Shown here: positions 7,985-16,876 of the stretch, piece after piece
Position numbering within the stretch: position 1 is the stretch's first letter
Layout of the letters: each line of letters starts with the position of its first letter
Assembly: GCF_027923225.1 (NCBI RefSeq)
Contig: NZ_BSDI01000041.1
Span: forward strand, 28,343 to 92,342
DNA: 64,000 nt
Reading direction: 5' to 3'
Origin: Phytohabitans aurantiacus
GTDB taxonomy: Bacteria; Actinomycetota; Actinomycetes; Mycobacteriales; Micromonosporaceae
Made by a program: the position numbers and the translations under genes
Notes under the pieces: model-generated
The model's input: the letters and a program-made list of their open reading frames with translations, nothing else
Database searches by the model: none
What the model was told of the DNA's origin: nothing

Positions 7985-8593
7985 GTGAACCAGGCCCGAC
8001 CGAAGGCGAAGATCTCCCGGGCGCTCGGCATCCCGCTGACGCGGAAGTGCGTGAAGTACTTCGAGCGCCGGCCATTCCCGCCCGGTGTGCACGGTCGGAC
8101 GCGGCGCAAGACCTCCGACTACCAGGTGCGGCTGCTGGAGAAGCAGCGGCTGCGGCACCAGTACAACATCAGCGAGGCGCAGCTGCGGCGCGCCTTCGAA
8201 GAGGCGGCCCGCAGCACCGACAAGACCGGCGAGCGCCTGGTCAGCCTGCTGGAGCGGCGGCTCGACGCGGTCGTGGTGCGCTCCGGGCTGGCCCGCACGA
8301 TCTACCAGGCCCGCCAACTCGTGGCGCACGGTCACTTCACTGTGGACGGTCGCAAGGTCGACATCCCGTCGTACCGGCTCAAGCCCTACCAGGTCGTGGC
8401 CGTGCGCGAGTCGAGCCGGCAGAAGCCGCCCTTCCAGATCGCGGCCGCCGGTGCGCACGCCGACGGCCCCACCCCGCCGTACCTGTCGGTCGCGCTCTCC
8501 GACCTGCGGGTGACGCTGCTCAAGGAGCCCGCGCGGCGCGAGGTGCCGGTGCTCTGCGACGAGCAGCTCGTCGTCGAGTTCTACTCCCGCTAG
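7985..8593 (+). CDS. rpsD: 30S ribosomal protein S4 (zinc-ribbon-less form)
   Basis: Primary 16S rRNA-binding protein of the small subunit. The 202 residues include the N-terminal S4 region with PFPPGVHGR and the S4 RNA-binding domain (RLDAVVVRSGLARTIYQ, then QLVAHGHFTVDGRKVDIPS). It starts MNQARPKAKISRALGIPL and lacks the four-Cys zinc ribbon found in many bacterial S4 proteins; only two Cys are present. The GTG start has AGGAGG 8 bp upstream. It stands alone rather than in an rpsM-rpsK-rpoA operon. The adjacent iron box suggests iron-responsive expression, which is unusual for S4. It may be the only S4 or a metal-sparing paralogue; the window cannot tell. Confidence 0.95.
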   Translation: MNQARPKAKISRALGIPLTRKCVKYFERRPFPPGVHGRTRRKTSDYQVRLLEKQRLRHQYNISEAQLRRAFEEAARSTDKTGERLVSLLERRLDAVVVRSGLARTIYQARQLVAHGHFTVDGRKVDIPSYRLKPYQVVAVRESSRQKPPFQIAAAGAHADGPTPPYLSVALSDLRVTLLKEPARREVPVLCDEQLVVEFYSR

Positions 8594-8601
8594 CCCCCAC
8601 C

Positions 8602-8655
8602 GTGATCAGGGCGTCCCTCAAGTCGCTCTAACGGCTTGAGGGACGCCCTGATCAC
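8602..8655. repeat. 54-bp palindromic element, copy 2
   Basis: Same family as 7107-7160. It lies between convergent rpsD and the TetR gene, whose TGA stop (8654-8652) is inside the element. The centre reads CGCTCTAACGG. Confidence 0.95.
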
Positions 8656-9248
8656 GCTTGGAGAGGGCCGGCGACGTAGCGCTGGATGGTCGGGGCTATC
8701 GCCGAGATCACCACGTCGGGCGGGGCGGAGGCGAGCGGCTCCAGCTTCAGCACGTACCGGACCATGGCGAGCCCGGCCATCTGGCTGGCCACGAGGCTGG
8801 CCCGAAGCCGGGCCTCGCCAGGCTCCACGCTCAACTTCGGCAGGACGTACCGGAGCATCTGTGTCGTGACGAACTCGCGCAACAGGCGCGCGGTCCATTC
8901 GTTGCTGAGGGCGGAGCGCATCAGCGCGACGCCCGCCGCGCCGGCGGGCGAGTCCCAGACGGACAGGAACATGCGGACCAGCCGCTCGCCGATCCCGTCC
9001 ATGCCGCCGTCCAGCACCTGGGGCAGCACGGTCGACGGGTCGATCGGGAAGTCCATGCAGGCCCGGAAGAGCTGCTCCTTGGTGCCGAAATAGTGGTGCA
9101 CCAGCGCCGGGTCGACCCCGGCGCTGGTGGCGATGCCGCGGATGGATGCCGCGTCGAACCCGCGTTCGGCGAACGCCTCCCGTGCCGCGGCGAGGATCGC
9201 CTCGCGGGTGTCGGGGTTGCCGGGGCGTCGCCCGGTGCGTCGTGCCAT
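8652..9248 (-). CDS. TetR-family transcriptional regulator
   Basis: A 198-residue repressor, last gene of a three-gene operon with an ABC-2 permease and ATPase. The N-terminal helix-turn-helix reads TREAILAAAREAFAERGF followed by IRGIATSAGVDPALVHHYF, typical of TetR. The C-terminal ligand domain resembles TetR_C proteins that control drug-efflux operons. The ATG at 9248 directly precedes the domain; the open frame upstream to 9437 is antisense noise. It probably represses its own operon through the direct repeats at 10732-10763. Its stop lies in the 54-bp palindrome. Confidence 0.92.
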   Translation of the reverse strand: MARRTGRRPGNPDTREAILAAAREAFAERGFDAASIRGIATSAGVDPALVHHYFGTKEQLFRACMDFPIDPSTVLPQVLDGGMDGIGERLVRMFLSVWDSPAGAAGVALMRSALSNEWTARLLREFVTTQMLRYVLPKLSVEPGEARLRASLVASQMAGLAMVRYVLKLEPLASAPPDVVISAIAPTIQRYVAGPLQA

Positions 9249-9259
9249 CGCGCGAATCC

Positions 9260-9997
9260 TCAGGCGGTGCGCCGGCGCAGGGTCGCGGCGGCCAGTACGA
9301 GAGCGACTATCACGGCGCCGGCGACGATCGCCAGGTCGCGCCACATCGTGCCGGTGGGATCGGTGTGGACGCCAACCTCTTGGAGCGCCTCCACCGCGTA
9401 CGACAGCGGCAGCACGTCGCTGATCGCCTCCAACCAACCCACCATCTGGTCACGGGCGACGAACAACCCGCAGAGCATGATCTGCGGGAACGCCACCACC
9501 GGTAGGAACTGTACGGCCTGGAACTCCGTACGGGCGAAAGCGCTGCACAACAGGCCGAGCGCCACGCCGAGCACGGCGTTGACCACCGCGATCAGGATCA
9601 CCAGCGCCGGGCTGCCCTGCGTGTCGAGGCCGAAGAGCCAGTACGCCACGGCCGAGGCCACCGCCGCCTGTGCCGCCGCCGCGATACCGAAGGCGATCCC
9701 GTATCCGAAGAGGAGGTCGACCTTGTTGAGTGGCGTGGTCAGCAGCCGTTCGAGCGTGCCGGTGGTGCGCTCGCGGAGCATCGCGATGCTGGTCACCAGG
9801 AACATGATGATGAACGGGAAGACGCCCAGCATGACCAGGGCGATCCGGTCGAAGACCTGCGGCTGGTCGTCGAACATGAAGTACAGCAGGGTCAGCAGCA
9901 CGACGGGTACCAGCAGCAGCAGCGCGATCGTGCGCCGGTCGTGGCGCAGCTGGCGCAGGATGCGCCCGGTCGTCACAGTCAAGATTCGGAGATTCAC
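9260..9997 (-). CDS. ABC-2 type transporter permease (DrrB-like)
   Basis: A 245-residue integral membrane protein with about six helices, including TIALLLLVPVVLLTLLYFMF near the N-terminus. The family loop RERTTGTLERLLTTPLNK is the ABC-2 permease hallmark. The GTG start overlaps the stop of the ATPase gene (GTGA). With the ATPase it forms a two-component efflux pump of the DrrAB type; the controlling TetR gene follows after 11 bp. The substrate is unknown, with hydrophobic drugs or lipids likely from the family. Confidence 0.92.
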   Translation of the reverse strand: MNLRILTVTTGRILRQLRHDRRTIALLLLVPVVLLTLLYFMFDDQPQVFDRIALVMLGVFPFIIMFLVTSIAMLRERTTGTLERLLTTPLNKVDLLFGYGIAFGIAAAAQAAVASAVAYWLFGLDTQGSPALVILIAVVNAVLGVALGLLCSAFARTEFQAVQFLPVVAFPQIMLCGLFVARDQMVGWLEAISDVLPLSYAVEALQEVGVHTDPTGTMWRDLAIVAGAVIVALVLAAATLRRRTA

Positions 9998-10713
9998 GCC
10001 GCCACCCCTTGCGCGCGGATGAGGCGCAGGAACGCCTCGTCGAGGTCGTCGGTGCCGGCGCTCGCCCGCACCGCGGCGGGAGTGTCGTCGGCGATGAGCC
10101 GGCCCTCCCGGATCAGCAGCAGCCGCTCGCAGCGGGCCGCCTCGTCCATGACGTGGCTGGAGACCAGCAGCGTGGCGCCGTTCGCGGCCATCTCCTGGAA
10201 CCTCTTCCACAGCTCGTCGCGCAGCACCGGGTCCTGCCCGACGGTGGGCTCGTCGAGGATGACCAGGTCGGGGTTGCCGACGATCGCGCACGCCAGCGAG
10301 GCGCGGCTGCGCTGCCCGCCGGAGAGGGTGCCGACCAACTGGCCGGCCGCCTTCTTGAGCCCGACGTCGGCGACCGCCTGGTCGGCCTCGGCGGCACCCA
10401 GCCCGTACAGCGCGGCGAAGTATCGCGCGTTTTCCCGCACGGTCAGGTCGGCGTAGACGCTCGGCGCCTGTGTGAGGTAGCCCATCCGGTGGCGCAGTGG
10501 CGCCGATCCGGCCGGCTCGCCGAAGACGGTGATCGAGCCGGACTTGACGATCTGCACGCCCACGATCGCCCGCATGAGCGTGGTCTTGCCGCTGCCGCTC
10601 GGTCCGAGCAGGCCGGTGACGCTGCCGCGCGGGATCGTGCAGGTGAAGCCGTGCAGCACGGTTCTCTTACCGCGCTCGATCACGAGGTCACGGACCTCGA
10701 TCGCGGTGTCCAT
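9994..10713 (-). CDS. ABC transporter ATP-binding protein (DrrA-like)
   Basis: A 239-residue cytoplasmic ATPase. Walker A is GPSGSGKTT, the signature is LSGGQRSR and Walker B is LVILDEPTVGQD, followed by the switch His in VSSHVMDEA. The C-terminal tail DDLDEAFLRLI is typical of DrrA/CcmA-type ATPases that energise ABC-2 permeases. It is first in the operon with permease and TetR. A pair of direct repeats lies 19-50 bp upstream of its start. Confidence 0.94.
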   Translation of the reverse strand: MDTAIEVRDLVIERGKRTVLHGFTCTIPRGSVTGLLGPSGSGKTTLMRAIVGVQIVKSGSITVFGEPAGSAPLRHRMGYLTQAPSVYADLTVRENARYFAALYGLGAAEADQAVADVGLKKAAGQLVGTLSGGQRSRASLACAIVGNPDLVILDEPTVGQDPVLRDELWKRFQEMAANGATLLVSSHVMDEAARCERLLLIREGRLIADDTPAAVRASAGTDDLDEAFLRLIRAQGVAA

Positions 10714-10731
10714 GTGCGCTCCTTAGAAGAA

Positions 10732-10763
10732 TTCAACGCCTGATGAACTCAACGCTAGATGAA
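10732..10763. promoter_or_regulatory. tandem operator-like repeats upstream of efflux operon
   Basis: Two adjacent 16-bp units, TTCAACGCCTGATGAA and CTCAACGCTAGATGAA, identical at 13 of 16 positions. Each has outer TTCA/CTCA...TGAA symmetry. The position just upstream of the ABC ATPase start makes this the best candidate operator for the operon's TetR protein. Confidence 0.5.
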
Positions 10764-10792
10764 ATCTTGGAACAGCGCAATCAGGGCTTGAC

Positions 10793-10808
10793 TTCGAGTG
10801 TGCTCGAA
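10793..10808. promoter_or_regulatory. MerR-type operator
   Basis: TTCGAGTGTGCTCGAA, a palindrome with 6-bp arms, begins within four bases of a -35-like TTGACT (10788-10793) and lies 16 bp before the MerR gene start. Placement between promoter elements is how MerR-family activators bind. Confidence 0.65.
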
Positions 10809-10824
10809 CTGGAACTCTTGAGGC

Positions 10825-11193
10825 ATGACGATGACCGTGAGCGAGGCGGCGGAACGGGTCGGACTCACCACCTACACGCTGCGCTGGTACGAGCAGGAAG
10901 GGCTGGTGGAGCCGGTCGACCGCGACTCGGCCGGCCGCCGGCGGTACTCCGATCAGGACGTCGACTGGCTGGTACTGCTGACCCGGCTGCGGCGCACCGG
11001 AATGCCGGTACGTGACATGCGTCGCTACGCGGAGCTGGCCCGCCAGGGCGACCGCACGCTCGGCGAGCGCCGGGCGCTCTTCGAGGCGCACCGGGATCGG
11101 GTACTGGCCCGCATCGGCGAGCTGGAAGAGGACCTCAAGGTGCTCAACTACAAGATCGACATCTACGAGAAGATGGAGCGGGAACTGCTGTGA
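10825..11193 (+). CDS. MerR-family transcriptional regulator
   Basis: A 122-residue regulator. The N-terminal winged helix reads VSEAAERVGLTTYTLRWYEQ, followed by RRRYSDQDVDWLVLLTRLR, the standard MerR DNA-binding region. A C-terminal dimerisation coiled coil ends at EKMERELL with no large effector domain and no metal-binding Cys, so it is a short small-molecule-type MerR. Its stop overlaps the aldo/keto reductase start (GTGA), so it probably autoregulates the two-gene operon through the palindrome at 10793-10808. Confidence 0.93.
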   Translation: MTMTVSEAAERVGLTTYTLRWYEQEGLVEPVDRDSAGRRRYSDQDVDWLVLLTRLRRTGMPVRDMRRYAELARQGDRTLGERRALFEAHRDRVLARIGELEEDLKVLNYKIDIYEKMERELL

Positions 11194-12185
11194 CGCGAAA
11201 GATCGCCGACGCCGACGTCGCACCCATCGGCCTCGGATGCATGGGCATGAGCGTGGCGTACGGCCCGACGGACGACGCCGAATCCACTCGCACCCTGCAC
11301 CGGGCACTCGACCTCGGCGTCAACCACCTCGACACGTCCGACGCGTACGGCGCCGGCGCCAACGAGCGGCTGCTCGCGCCGGTCGTCCAGGCCCGCCGGG
11401 CAGACGTGTACCTGGCCACCAAGTTCGGCATCCGCATGCCGCCCGGCGCCTCGCACTCGGCCACGCCCGGCACCCGCGTCGACAGCAGCGCCGAGTGGGC
11501 CACCGAGGCCTGCGACGCGTCCCTGTCGCGGCTCGGCATCGACACGATCGACCTGTACTACCTGCACCGGCGTGACCCGGCCACCCCCATCGAGGAGACC
11601 GTCGGCGCGATGGCCGCACTGGTCGCCGCCGGCAAGGTGCGCCACCTCGGCCTGTCCGAGGTCAGCCCGGCGACGCTGCGGGCGGCCCACGCGATCCATC
11701 CGATCGCCGCGGTGCAGATGGAGTACTCGCTGTTCAGCCGCGACGTCGAGCGGGAGATGCTCGCCACCTGCCGCGAACTCGGCGTGACCCTGGTCGCGTA
11801 CTCGCCGGTCGGGCGCGGGCTGCTCACCGGCGCGATCACCTCGACCGCGCAACTCGGCGACGGAGACTTCCGGGCCACCGCGGCACCGCGGTTCGCGCCC
11901 GAGAACCTCGACGCCAACCTCGCCCTCGTCGAGCGGGTCCGCGAGGTGGCCGCCGAGATCGGCTGTACGCCCGCACAGGCGGCGCTCGCCTGGCTGCTCG
12001 CCCAGGGCGACGAGGTGGTGGCGATCCCCGGCACCAGGCGCGTGAAGTACCTGGAGGAGAACACCGCGGCCGCCGACCTTCGGCTCACCGCCGATCAGCT
12101 CGCCCGGCTCACCGCCGCGGTCCCACCCGGCGCGGTCGCGGGAGAACGGTACGCCGAGGCAGCAATGCGATTCATCGGACACTGA
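11190..12185 (+). CDS. aldo/keto reductase
   Basis: A 331-residue NADPH-dependent oxidoreductase. It has the family features GLGCMGMSVAYGP, the active-site Asp/Tyr segment LDTSDAYGAGANE, the Lys in YLATKFG, and the cofactor-binding end GDEVVAIPGTRRVKYLEEN. It resembles the YakC/AKR13-like group. It is coupled to the upstream MerR gene, an arrangement that suggests induction by a reactive carbonyl or related inducer; the natural substrate is unknown. Confidence 0.93.
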   Translation: MTRKIADADVAPIGLGCMGMSVAYGPTDDAESTRTLHRALDLGVNHLDTSDAYGAGANERLLAPVVQARRADVYLATKFGIRMPPGASHSATPGTRVDSSAEWATEACDASLSRLGIDTIDLYYLHRRDPATPIEETVGAMAALVAAGKVRHLGLSEVSPATLRAAHAIHPIAAVQMEYSLFSRDVEREMLATCRELGVTLVAYSPVGRGLLTGAITSTAQLGDGDFRATAAPRFAPENLDANLALVERVREVAAEIGCTPAQAALAWLLAQGDEVVAIPGTRRVKYLEENTAAADLRLTADQLARLTAAVPPGAVAGERYAEAAMRFIGH

Positions 12186-12229
12186 GGTGAATATTGCTCT
12201 TGGATCGGGGCGTACGGCACGATGACGCC

Positions 12230-13039
12230 GTGATCGAAATGCCGGTCGTCGAGTCGGGCTTCCTGGGGGAGTGGGTGGACCGGTTGCGGACGGCGGCCGG
12301 CCCACCCGTGGTCGGGATCCTGTTGCGCGGCAGCTACGCCCGCGCCGCCGCCACCCCGTACAGCGACGTCGACCTCGACGTGATCGTCACCGGCTCCAGC
12401 TACGAGACGTACCCGGCGTACCTGGCCGAGACCGGCGTCGGGCGCCTCGTGCACCTCTCCATCGCCATGACCGACGCGGCATCCTGGGCCGCACACGTCG
12501 CCGCACCCGCCGACTGGGCCTTCGGGCTGCCGGTACGCTCGCCGATGCGGGTGCTGTGGGCCGCCAGCGAGTGGCGCGAGCGGCTCGACCGTACCGAGAT
12601 CAATCAGCCACCCGCGCGGCCCGAGCTCGAAGCGCTGGTCGCCGGCCTCGGCAAGGTCGCCGGCGCGTTCGCCGCCGGCGACGACCTCGGCGGGCGCTTC
12701 GCGGCCAGCGACCTCGCCCGCCGCTGCCCGTCCGTGCTCCGGCTCGCGAACCCGTCGGTCACCGTCGCCAGCCGCCGCGAGGCCCTGGAGGCGGCGCTCG
12801 GCCTACCGGCCGCGCCGCCCGGCTACCGCGAGGCCATGCTCACCTGTCTCGGCCTCGCCGGCGGTTCACCATCCGACGTGTACGCGGCCGCGCGCCGCCT
12901 GGTCAGCGGGACGGTGGCGACGGTGCGTCCGTACGCCCACGAACTCGCCGAGTCGGTCGGGCCGGACCTGGGAGCGGCCCTGGTCGACGGCCGGCTCGAC
13001 CGCTATCTGTCGCAACTGCGGCCACACCGCTTCACATGA
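12230..13039 (+). CDS. nucleotidyltransferase-domain protein
   Basis: About 269 residues with a DNA polymerase beta-type nucleotidyltransferase core. The motif GILLRGSYARAAATPYSDVD contains the GS and the paired Asp (SDVDLDV) that bind Mg-nucleotide. The C-terminal part is helical. An in-frame TTG at 12194 would extend the protein, but the GTG at 12230 or ATG at 12239 place the start just before the domain. Its stop overlaps that of the convergent WD40-KAP gene by 8 bp. It resembles aminoglycoside-type or MNT-like transferases; the target is unknown. Confidence 0.8.
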   Translation: MIEMPVVESGFLGEWVDRLRTAAGPPVVGILLRGSYARAAATPYSDVDLDVIVTGSSYETYPAYLAETGVGRLVHLSIAMTDAASWAAHVAAPADWAFGLPVRSPMRVLWAASEWRERLDRTEINQPPARPELEALVAGLGKVAGAFAAGDDLGGRFAASDLARRCPSVLRLANPSVTVASRREALEAALGLPAAPPGYREAMLTCLGLAGGSPSDVYAAARRLVSGTVATVRPYAHELAESVGPDLGAALVDGRLDRYLSQLRPHRFT

Positions 13040-16000
13040 GCCGCGCGGCCAGGTCGGCGACGGCTGGACCGTCCTCGTCGCGCAGCAGCGACCGCAGGCC
13101 GGTCATGGCCGGCTGACCGTCCAGGCCGAGGGCCACCGCCGCCTGCTTCCAGGCGAGCTCGTCGCCGGCCGCCGCCGCGAGCAACTGCAACCCGCGCTGG
13201 CCGTTCACGTGCCGGTGCAGGCCGCGCTGGAGCGCCGGCCAGCGGGTGACGATCTCGGCCAGGATGATCAGGCGTCGGGCACGAACCACCATCGCGTCCG
13301 GTTCGGCGAGCGGCTCGACCACCTCCATGATCCGTTCGTAGAACTGCCAGACGTTGATCAGGCGCTTGGCCTCCCGTACCGATCTGTTGAACTGTCCCGA
13401 CAGCCGGCGGATCAGCAGGTCACGTACCTCCGGATGCCCCTCGGCGGACCGCCAGGTGATCGTGTCGACCGGGGTGCGTGGCCGTGGCGCCTTCCGGGTG
13501 GTGGGCCTGGCCCGCGACGGGGCCGCCAGCGCGGCGATCGGCCGCGCGTGTGCTGGCGGTGCCACCGCAACAGCGGGTGCCCTGACGGCGGGCCTTTCGG
13601 CTGCCGGGCCGGGCGCCGTCACCTCGTCGACGAGACGCCGCACGCCATCGTCGGGTATCTCCGGCACGAGCACCGGCAACTGGATGAGCTTGCGCAGGAA
13701 CGCCCAACCCGGTGAGGGATCGTCGCCGTGCAGCGCCGCCGCAGGGTCGGTGTGCTTGCCGTACGTGGTGTCCAGGTGGCTGGCGACGACCGCCGAGTCG
13801 AGTCCGACGACGAAGTGGGCTCGCAGCCCGCCACGCGAGGCCACATTGGACAAGAACAGGTTGATCGCCTCGAACACCTCGGCGATCGTGCCCGGGCGGC
13901 ATCGGTCGATGTCGTCCACGAAGACCACGAGTCCATATCCGGCGGCGGCCAGGTCGTCGACCAGGTCGCCGATGTTGTGCTGGTGCAGGTACAGGGCACC
14001 GGTGCGGGCCCTGCGCAGTGGGTCGCTGTCGGCATCCTTCTGCTCGTCGCCGCCGACCTGCGTGCCCTCGGCGACCGGACCGGTCAACAGGTCGGTCGGC
14101 AGGTAGCTGACCGCTTTGCCGAACCATCGCCGCCACACCGTGTGCAAGGCGCCGGCGACGACGGTCGCTGCCGCGACGGCGATCGCCCAGACCGGCGCGT
14201 CCAGCCGGACGATCGCGAGCAGCAGCGGTACGACCAGCGCCACCATGCCGATACCGAGGATCGGTGAGCGGGTGCGCTGGCGCAGCGAGCGGCCCAGCGC
14301 GTACCGATCGATCCGCCCCAGGTTCCGCACCAGCCAGTAGTGCTCGCGGTCGGGCTCGGTCGGGTACAGCACGTCGCCCGCCGCCTCGATGATCTCGTTG
14401 GCGAGACCGGCCCAGACCTGTTCCCCGGACTGATACGCCCACGGGTTGAACCACGCGGTCACCATCGCGGTCGGCGCCGGTGGTGGAGCTGGCTCCTGCC
14501 GGGCCGGGCGTGCCGCGTACCGCCGGATCGCGCGTAGCACGGCGCGTACCGTCAGATGCCGCTCCGACGTCGCGATCCGTGCCGTCGGCGTGGGTAGCCG
14601 TTCGCGCACCAGGTTCATCAGCGTGCTCTTGCCACATCCCCACGGCCCTTCGACGCTCACGACGGTCGGCCCGTCACCGTGGGCCGAATTCAGATCGCCG
14701 GGCGGCTGCCGGAGCTGGTCGGCGATCGCGTCGGCGAGCGGCTGCCGGCCGATCACGTCCCGCCGGGTCGGCGCGTCCGACACGCCCCACATCGAAACCG
14801 GGCCGATCTCGATGGTGCGTACCGCGTGCCCGCGCTCCGGGTCCCACAGCCGCACCGACCCGTCCTGTCCCGCCGACGCCAGCCGGACGCCGGTATCCGG
14901 GTCGTACCAGCTCGTCAGCGCCCAGATGCCAGCGACGTGCCCGCCGAGACGGTCACCGATCCGCTCGTGGGCGTCCAGGTTCCACAGACAGATGACGCCG
15001 TCGGCACCGCCCGACGCCAACCGGGGGCCGCCGTCGGCCGCCGTCCATATGGCCAGGGCACTCACCCGTCCCGTGTGACCGGTCAGGGGAGGGCCGAGCG
15101 CCGCGCCAGTGTCGGCGTCCCAGACTCGTACCGTCCCGTCGTAGCCACCGGAGACCAGCAATGTCCGGGTGCCGTCCTGCCAGACCGCCAGGACCCGGAC
15201 CCAGCCGTCGTGCGCCACCACGGGAGGGCCGACCGGCGTGCCACTCTCCGGATCCCAGCGCCGGATCGTGCCGTCGACGCCTCCGGACGCCAACCGGCAG
15301 CCGTCTGGTCCCTGCCACGACACGACCGACAACACCCAACCGTCGTGCCCCTGTAGCGGGTCGCCGATCTCGTCGACTCTCCGCGGATCCCAGCGGCGGA
15401 TCGTCCCGTCGATGCCGGCCGAAGCCAGCGCGATCGAGCCGTCCGGCCGCTGCCAGGCGCTCAGCCCCGGTACCCAGCCGGCGTGCCCGGTCAGCGGGTC
15501 GCCCATCGCGGCGCCGGTCGCGCCGTCCCAGACACGGACGGTTCCGTCGTCGCCGGTCGACGCGAGCCGCGTACCGGCCGGGTCCATCCACGTCACCATT
15601 GCCCAGACCGCGGCCGTATGGCCGGTGAGCGGCTGGCCCACCGCTTGGCCGGTATCCGCGTTCCAGATCCGGATCATGCCGTCATCGCCGCTGCGCGCGA
15701 GCCGGGTGCCGTCGACCTCCCGCCAGTTGGCGAGCGCCCACATGCCGGCGACGTGGCCGATGAGCGGCTCACCGGTCGGCTGACCGGTCACCAGGTCGTA
15801 GGAACGGATCGCCCCGCCGCTGGCGGCCACCGACAGCCGGGGGCGTCCAGCGGCGCCGACCCACGTGACGAGCGTCGGCAGCGAGTTGGGACCGGTCAGG
15901 TTCGGCAGTACGTCGACCGGCGCGCCGATTGCCGCGTCCCAGACGCGTACCGTCCCGTCGGTACTGGCCGAGATCAGCCGGGTGTCACCGCCGGCACCCG

Positions 16001-16769
16001 TCCATGCGGCGAGTGCCGGTACCCAGTTGTCGTGTCCTCGTAGCGGCGGCACCATCTCACGCCCGGTATCCGGCTGCCAGATCCGGATCGTGCCGTCGTA
16101 TCCGCCGGACGCCAACCGCGGCGCACCGTCGGGCATCGCCCACCTGGCGAGTGTCCACACACCACCGCTGTGGTTCATCTGCCGGGCGCCGGCACCGCAA
16201 CGGCTCTCCGGATCCCATACGGTGATCGCACCTTCGCCGTCCGCCACCGCCAGCCGGACACCATCCACAGTGGACCACGCCGAGAGTGCCGCCAGCCGTT
16301 TCTGGCCGGTCAGCAGGGGTGGTTCGAGCTGTTCGCCGTTGAGCGGATCCCACAGGCGTACCGTGCCGTCAGCACCCGCCGACGCGAGCCGTGGCGCGCC
16401 ATCCGCCCCCACCCAGAACGTCACCGCCTGCACCCAGCCGTCATGTCCGGCGAGTTGGGCGCTGCTCGGTGCCTCCGCATCGAGGTCCCAGACGCAGATC
16501 GTGCCGTCTTCGCTCGTGGATGCCAACAGCCGCCCGTGCGAACCGGTCCACGCCGCCAGGCTCAGCACGGTCGCGCTGTGGCCGACGAGCGGCGACCCGA
16601 TCGTGACACCGGCCTCGGGATCCCAGACCTGGATGGTGCCGTCGGTACCCGAGGAGGCCAGCCGTGGCGCGCCGCTCGCCGCCGTCCACGCGGCCAGAGC
16701 GCCCACGCCGCCGGCCGTTGGTGCGAGCCACGGTAGGGATGCGGTCGTGATGTCTGCGGCTTCGACCAT
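13032..16769 (-). CDS. WD40-repeat (14 blades) / KAP P-loop NTPase fusion
   Basis: A 1245-residue two-part protein. Residues about 20-650 hold 14 WD40 repeats, each near RLASxGxDGTIRxWDPxxG, enough for two seven-bladed propellers. The repeats are unusually alike. Residues about 670-1000 are a KAP-family P-loop NTPase with Walker A GPWGCGKST (708-716) and Walker B VVFVDDIDRC (948-957). Two hydrophobic segments (about 836-854 and 861-879) lie between them, the insertion typical of membrane-bound KAP proteins. The C-terminal ~240 residues include FNRSVREAKRLINVWQFYE, another KAP landmark. The propellers probably face a protein target while the NTPase sits at the inner membrane face. The gene is a separate unit: a strong terminator stands between it and the upstream methyltransferase. 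KAP NTPases are known from kinase-anchoring and bacterial conflict proteins; a defence or signalling role is inferred. Confidence 0.92.
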   Translation of the reverse strand: MVEAADITTASLPWLAPTAGGVGALAAWTAASGAPRLASSGTDGTIQVWDPEAGVTIGSPLVGHSATVLSLAAWTGSHGRLLASTSEDGTICVWDLDAEAPSSAQLAGHDGWVQAVTFWVGADGAPRLASAGADGTVRLWDPLNGEQLEPPLLTGQKRLAALSAWSTVDGVRLAVADGEGAITVWDPESRCGAGARQMNHSGGVWTLARWAMPDGAPRLASGGYDGTIRIWQPDTGREMVPPLRGHDNWVPALAAWTGAGGDTRLISASTDGTVRVWDAAIGAPVDVLPNLTGPNSLPTLVTWVGAAGRPRLSVAASGGAIRSYDLVTGQPTGEPLIGHVAGMWALANWREVDGTRLARSGDDGMIRIWNADTGQAVGQPLTGHTAAVWAMVTWMDPAGTRLASTGDDGTVRVWDGATGAAMGDPLTGHAGWVPGLSAWQRPDGSIALASAGIDGTIRRWDPRRVDEIGDPLQGHDGWVLSVVSWQGPDGCRLASGGVDGTIRRWDPESGTPVGPPVVAHDGWVRVLAVWQDGTRTLLVSGGYDGTVRVWDADTGAALGPPLTGHTGRVSALAIWTAADGGPRLASGGADGVICLWNLDAHERIGDRLGGHVAGIWALTSWYDPDTGVRLASAGQDGSVRLWDPERGHAVRTIEIGPVSMWGVSDAPTRRDVIGRQPLADAIADQLRQPPGDLNSAHGDGPTVVSVEGPWGCGKSTLMNLVRERLPTPTARIATSERHLTVRAVLRAIRRYAARPARQEPAPPPAPTAMVTAWFNPWAYQSGEQVWAGLANEIIEAAGDVLYPTEPDREHYWLVRNLGRIDRYALGRSLRQRTRSPILGIGMVALVVPLLLAIVRLDAPVWAIAVAAATVVAGALHTVWRRWFGKAVSYLPTDLLTGPVAEGTQVGGDEQKDADSDPLRRARTGALYLHQHNIGDLVDDLAAAGYGLVVFVDDIDRCRPGTIAEVFEAINLFLSNVASRGGLRAHFVVGLDSAVVASHLDTTYGKHTDPAAALHGDDPSPGWAFLRKLIQLPVLVPEIPDDGVRRLVDEVTAPGPAAERPAVRAPAVAVAPPAHARPIAALAAPSRARPTTRKAPRPRTPVDTITWRSAEGHPEVRDLLIRRLSGQFNRSVREAKRLINVWQFYERIMEVVEPLAEPDAMVVRARRLIILAEIVTRWPALQRGLHRHVNGQRGLQLLAAAAGDELAWKQAAVALGLDGQPAMTGLRSLLRDEDGPAVADLAARLM

Positions 16770-16810
16770 AGGAAGCTTCCGTTCGATCCGGGGCTTCCAG
16801 TGTCAATGAT

Positions 16811-16849
16811 CAAAATAAATGTCGGAGTGCCGCTAGCAGCACTCCGACA
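16811..16849 (-). terminator. intrinsic terminator after the PRMT-like gene
   Basis: An 11-bp perfect stem TGTCGGAGTGC/GCACTCCGACA with an 8-base loop. On the minus strand it is followed by the T-rich tract TTTATTTTG. It lies between the methyltransferase gene and the start of the WD40-KAP gene. Confidence 0.85.
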
Positions 16850-16876
16850 ATTGTGGTGCTCGAACGGGTGACCGCG

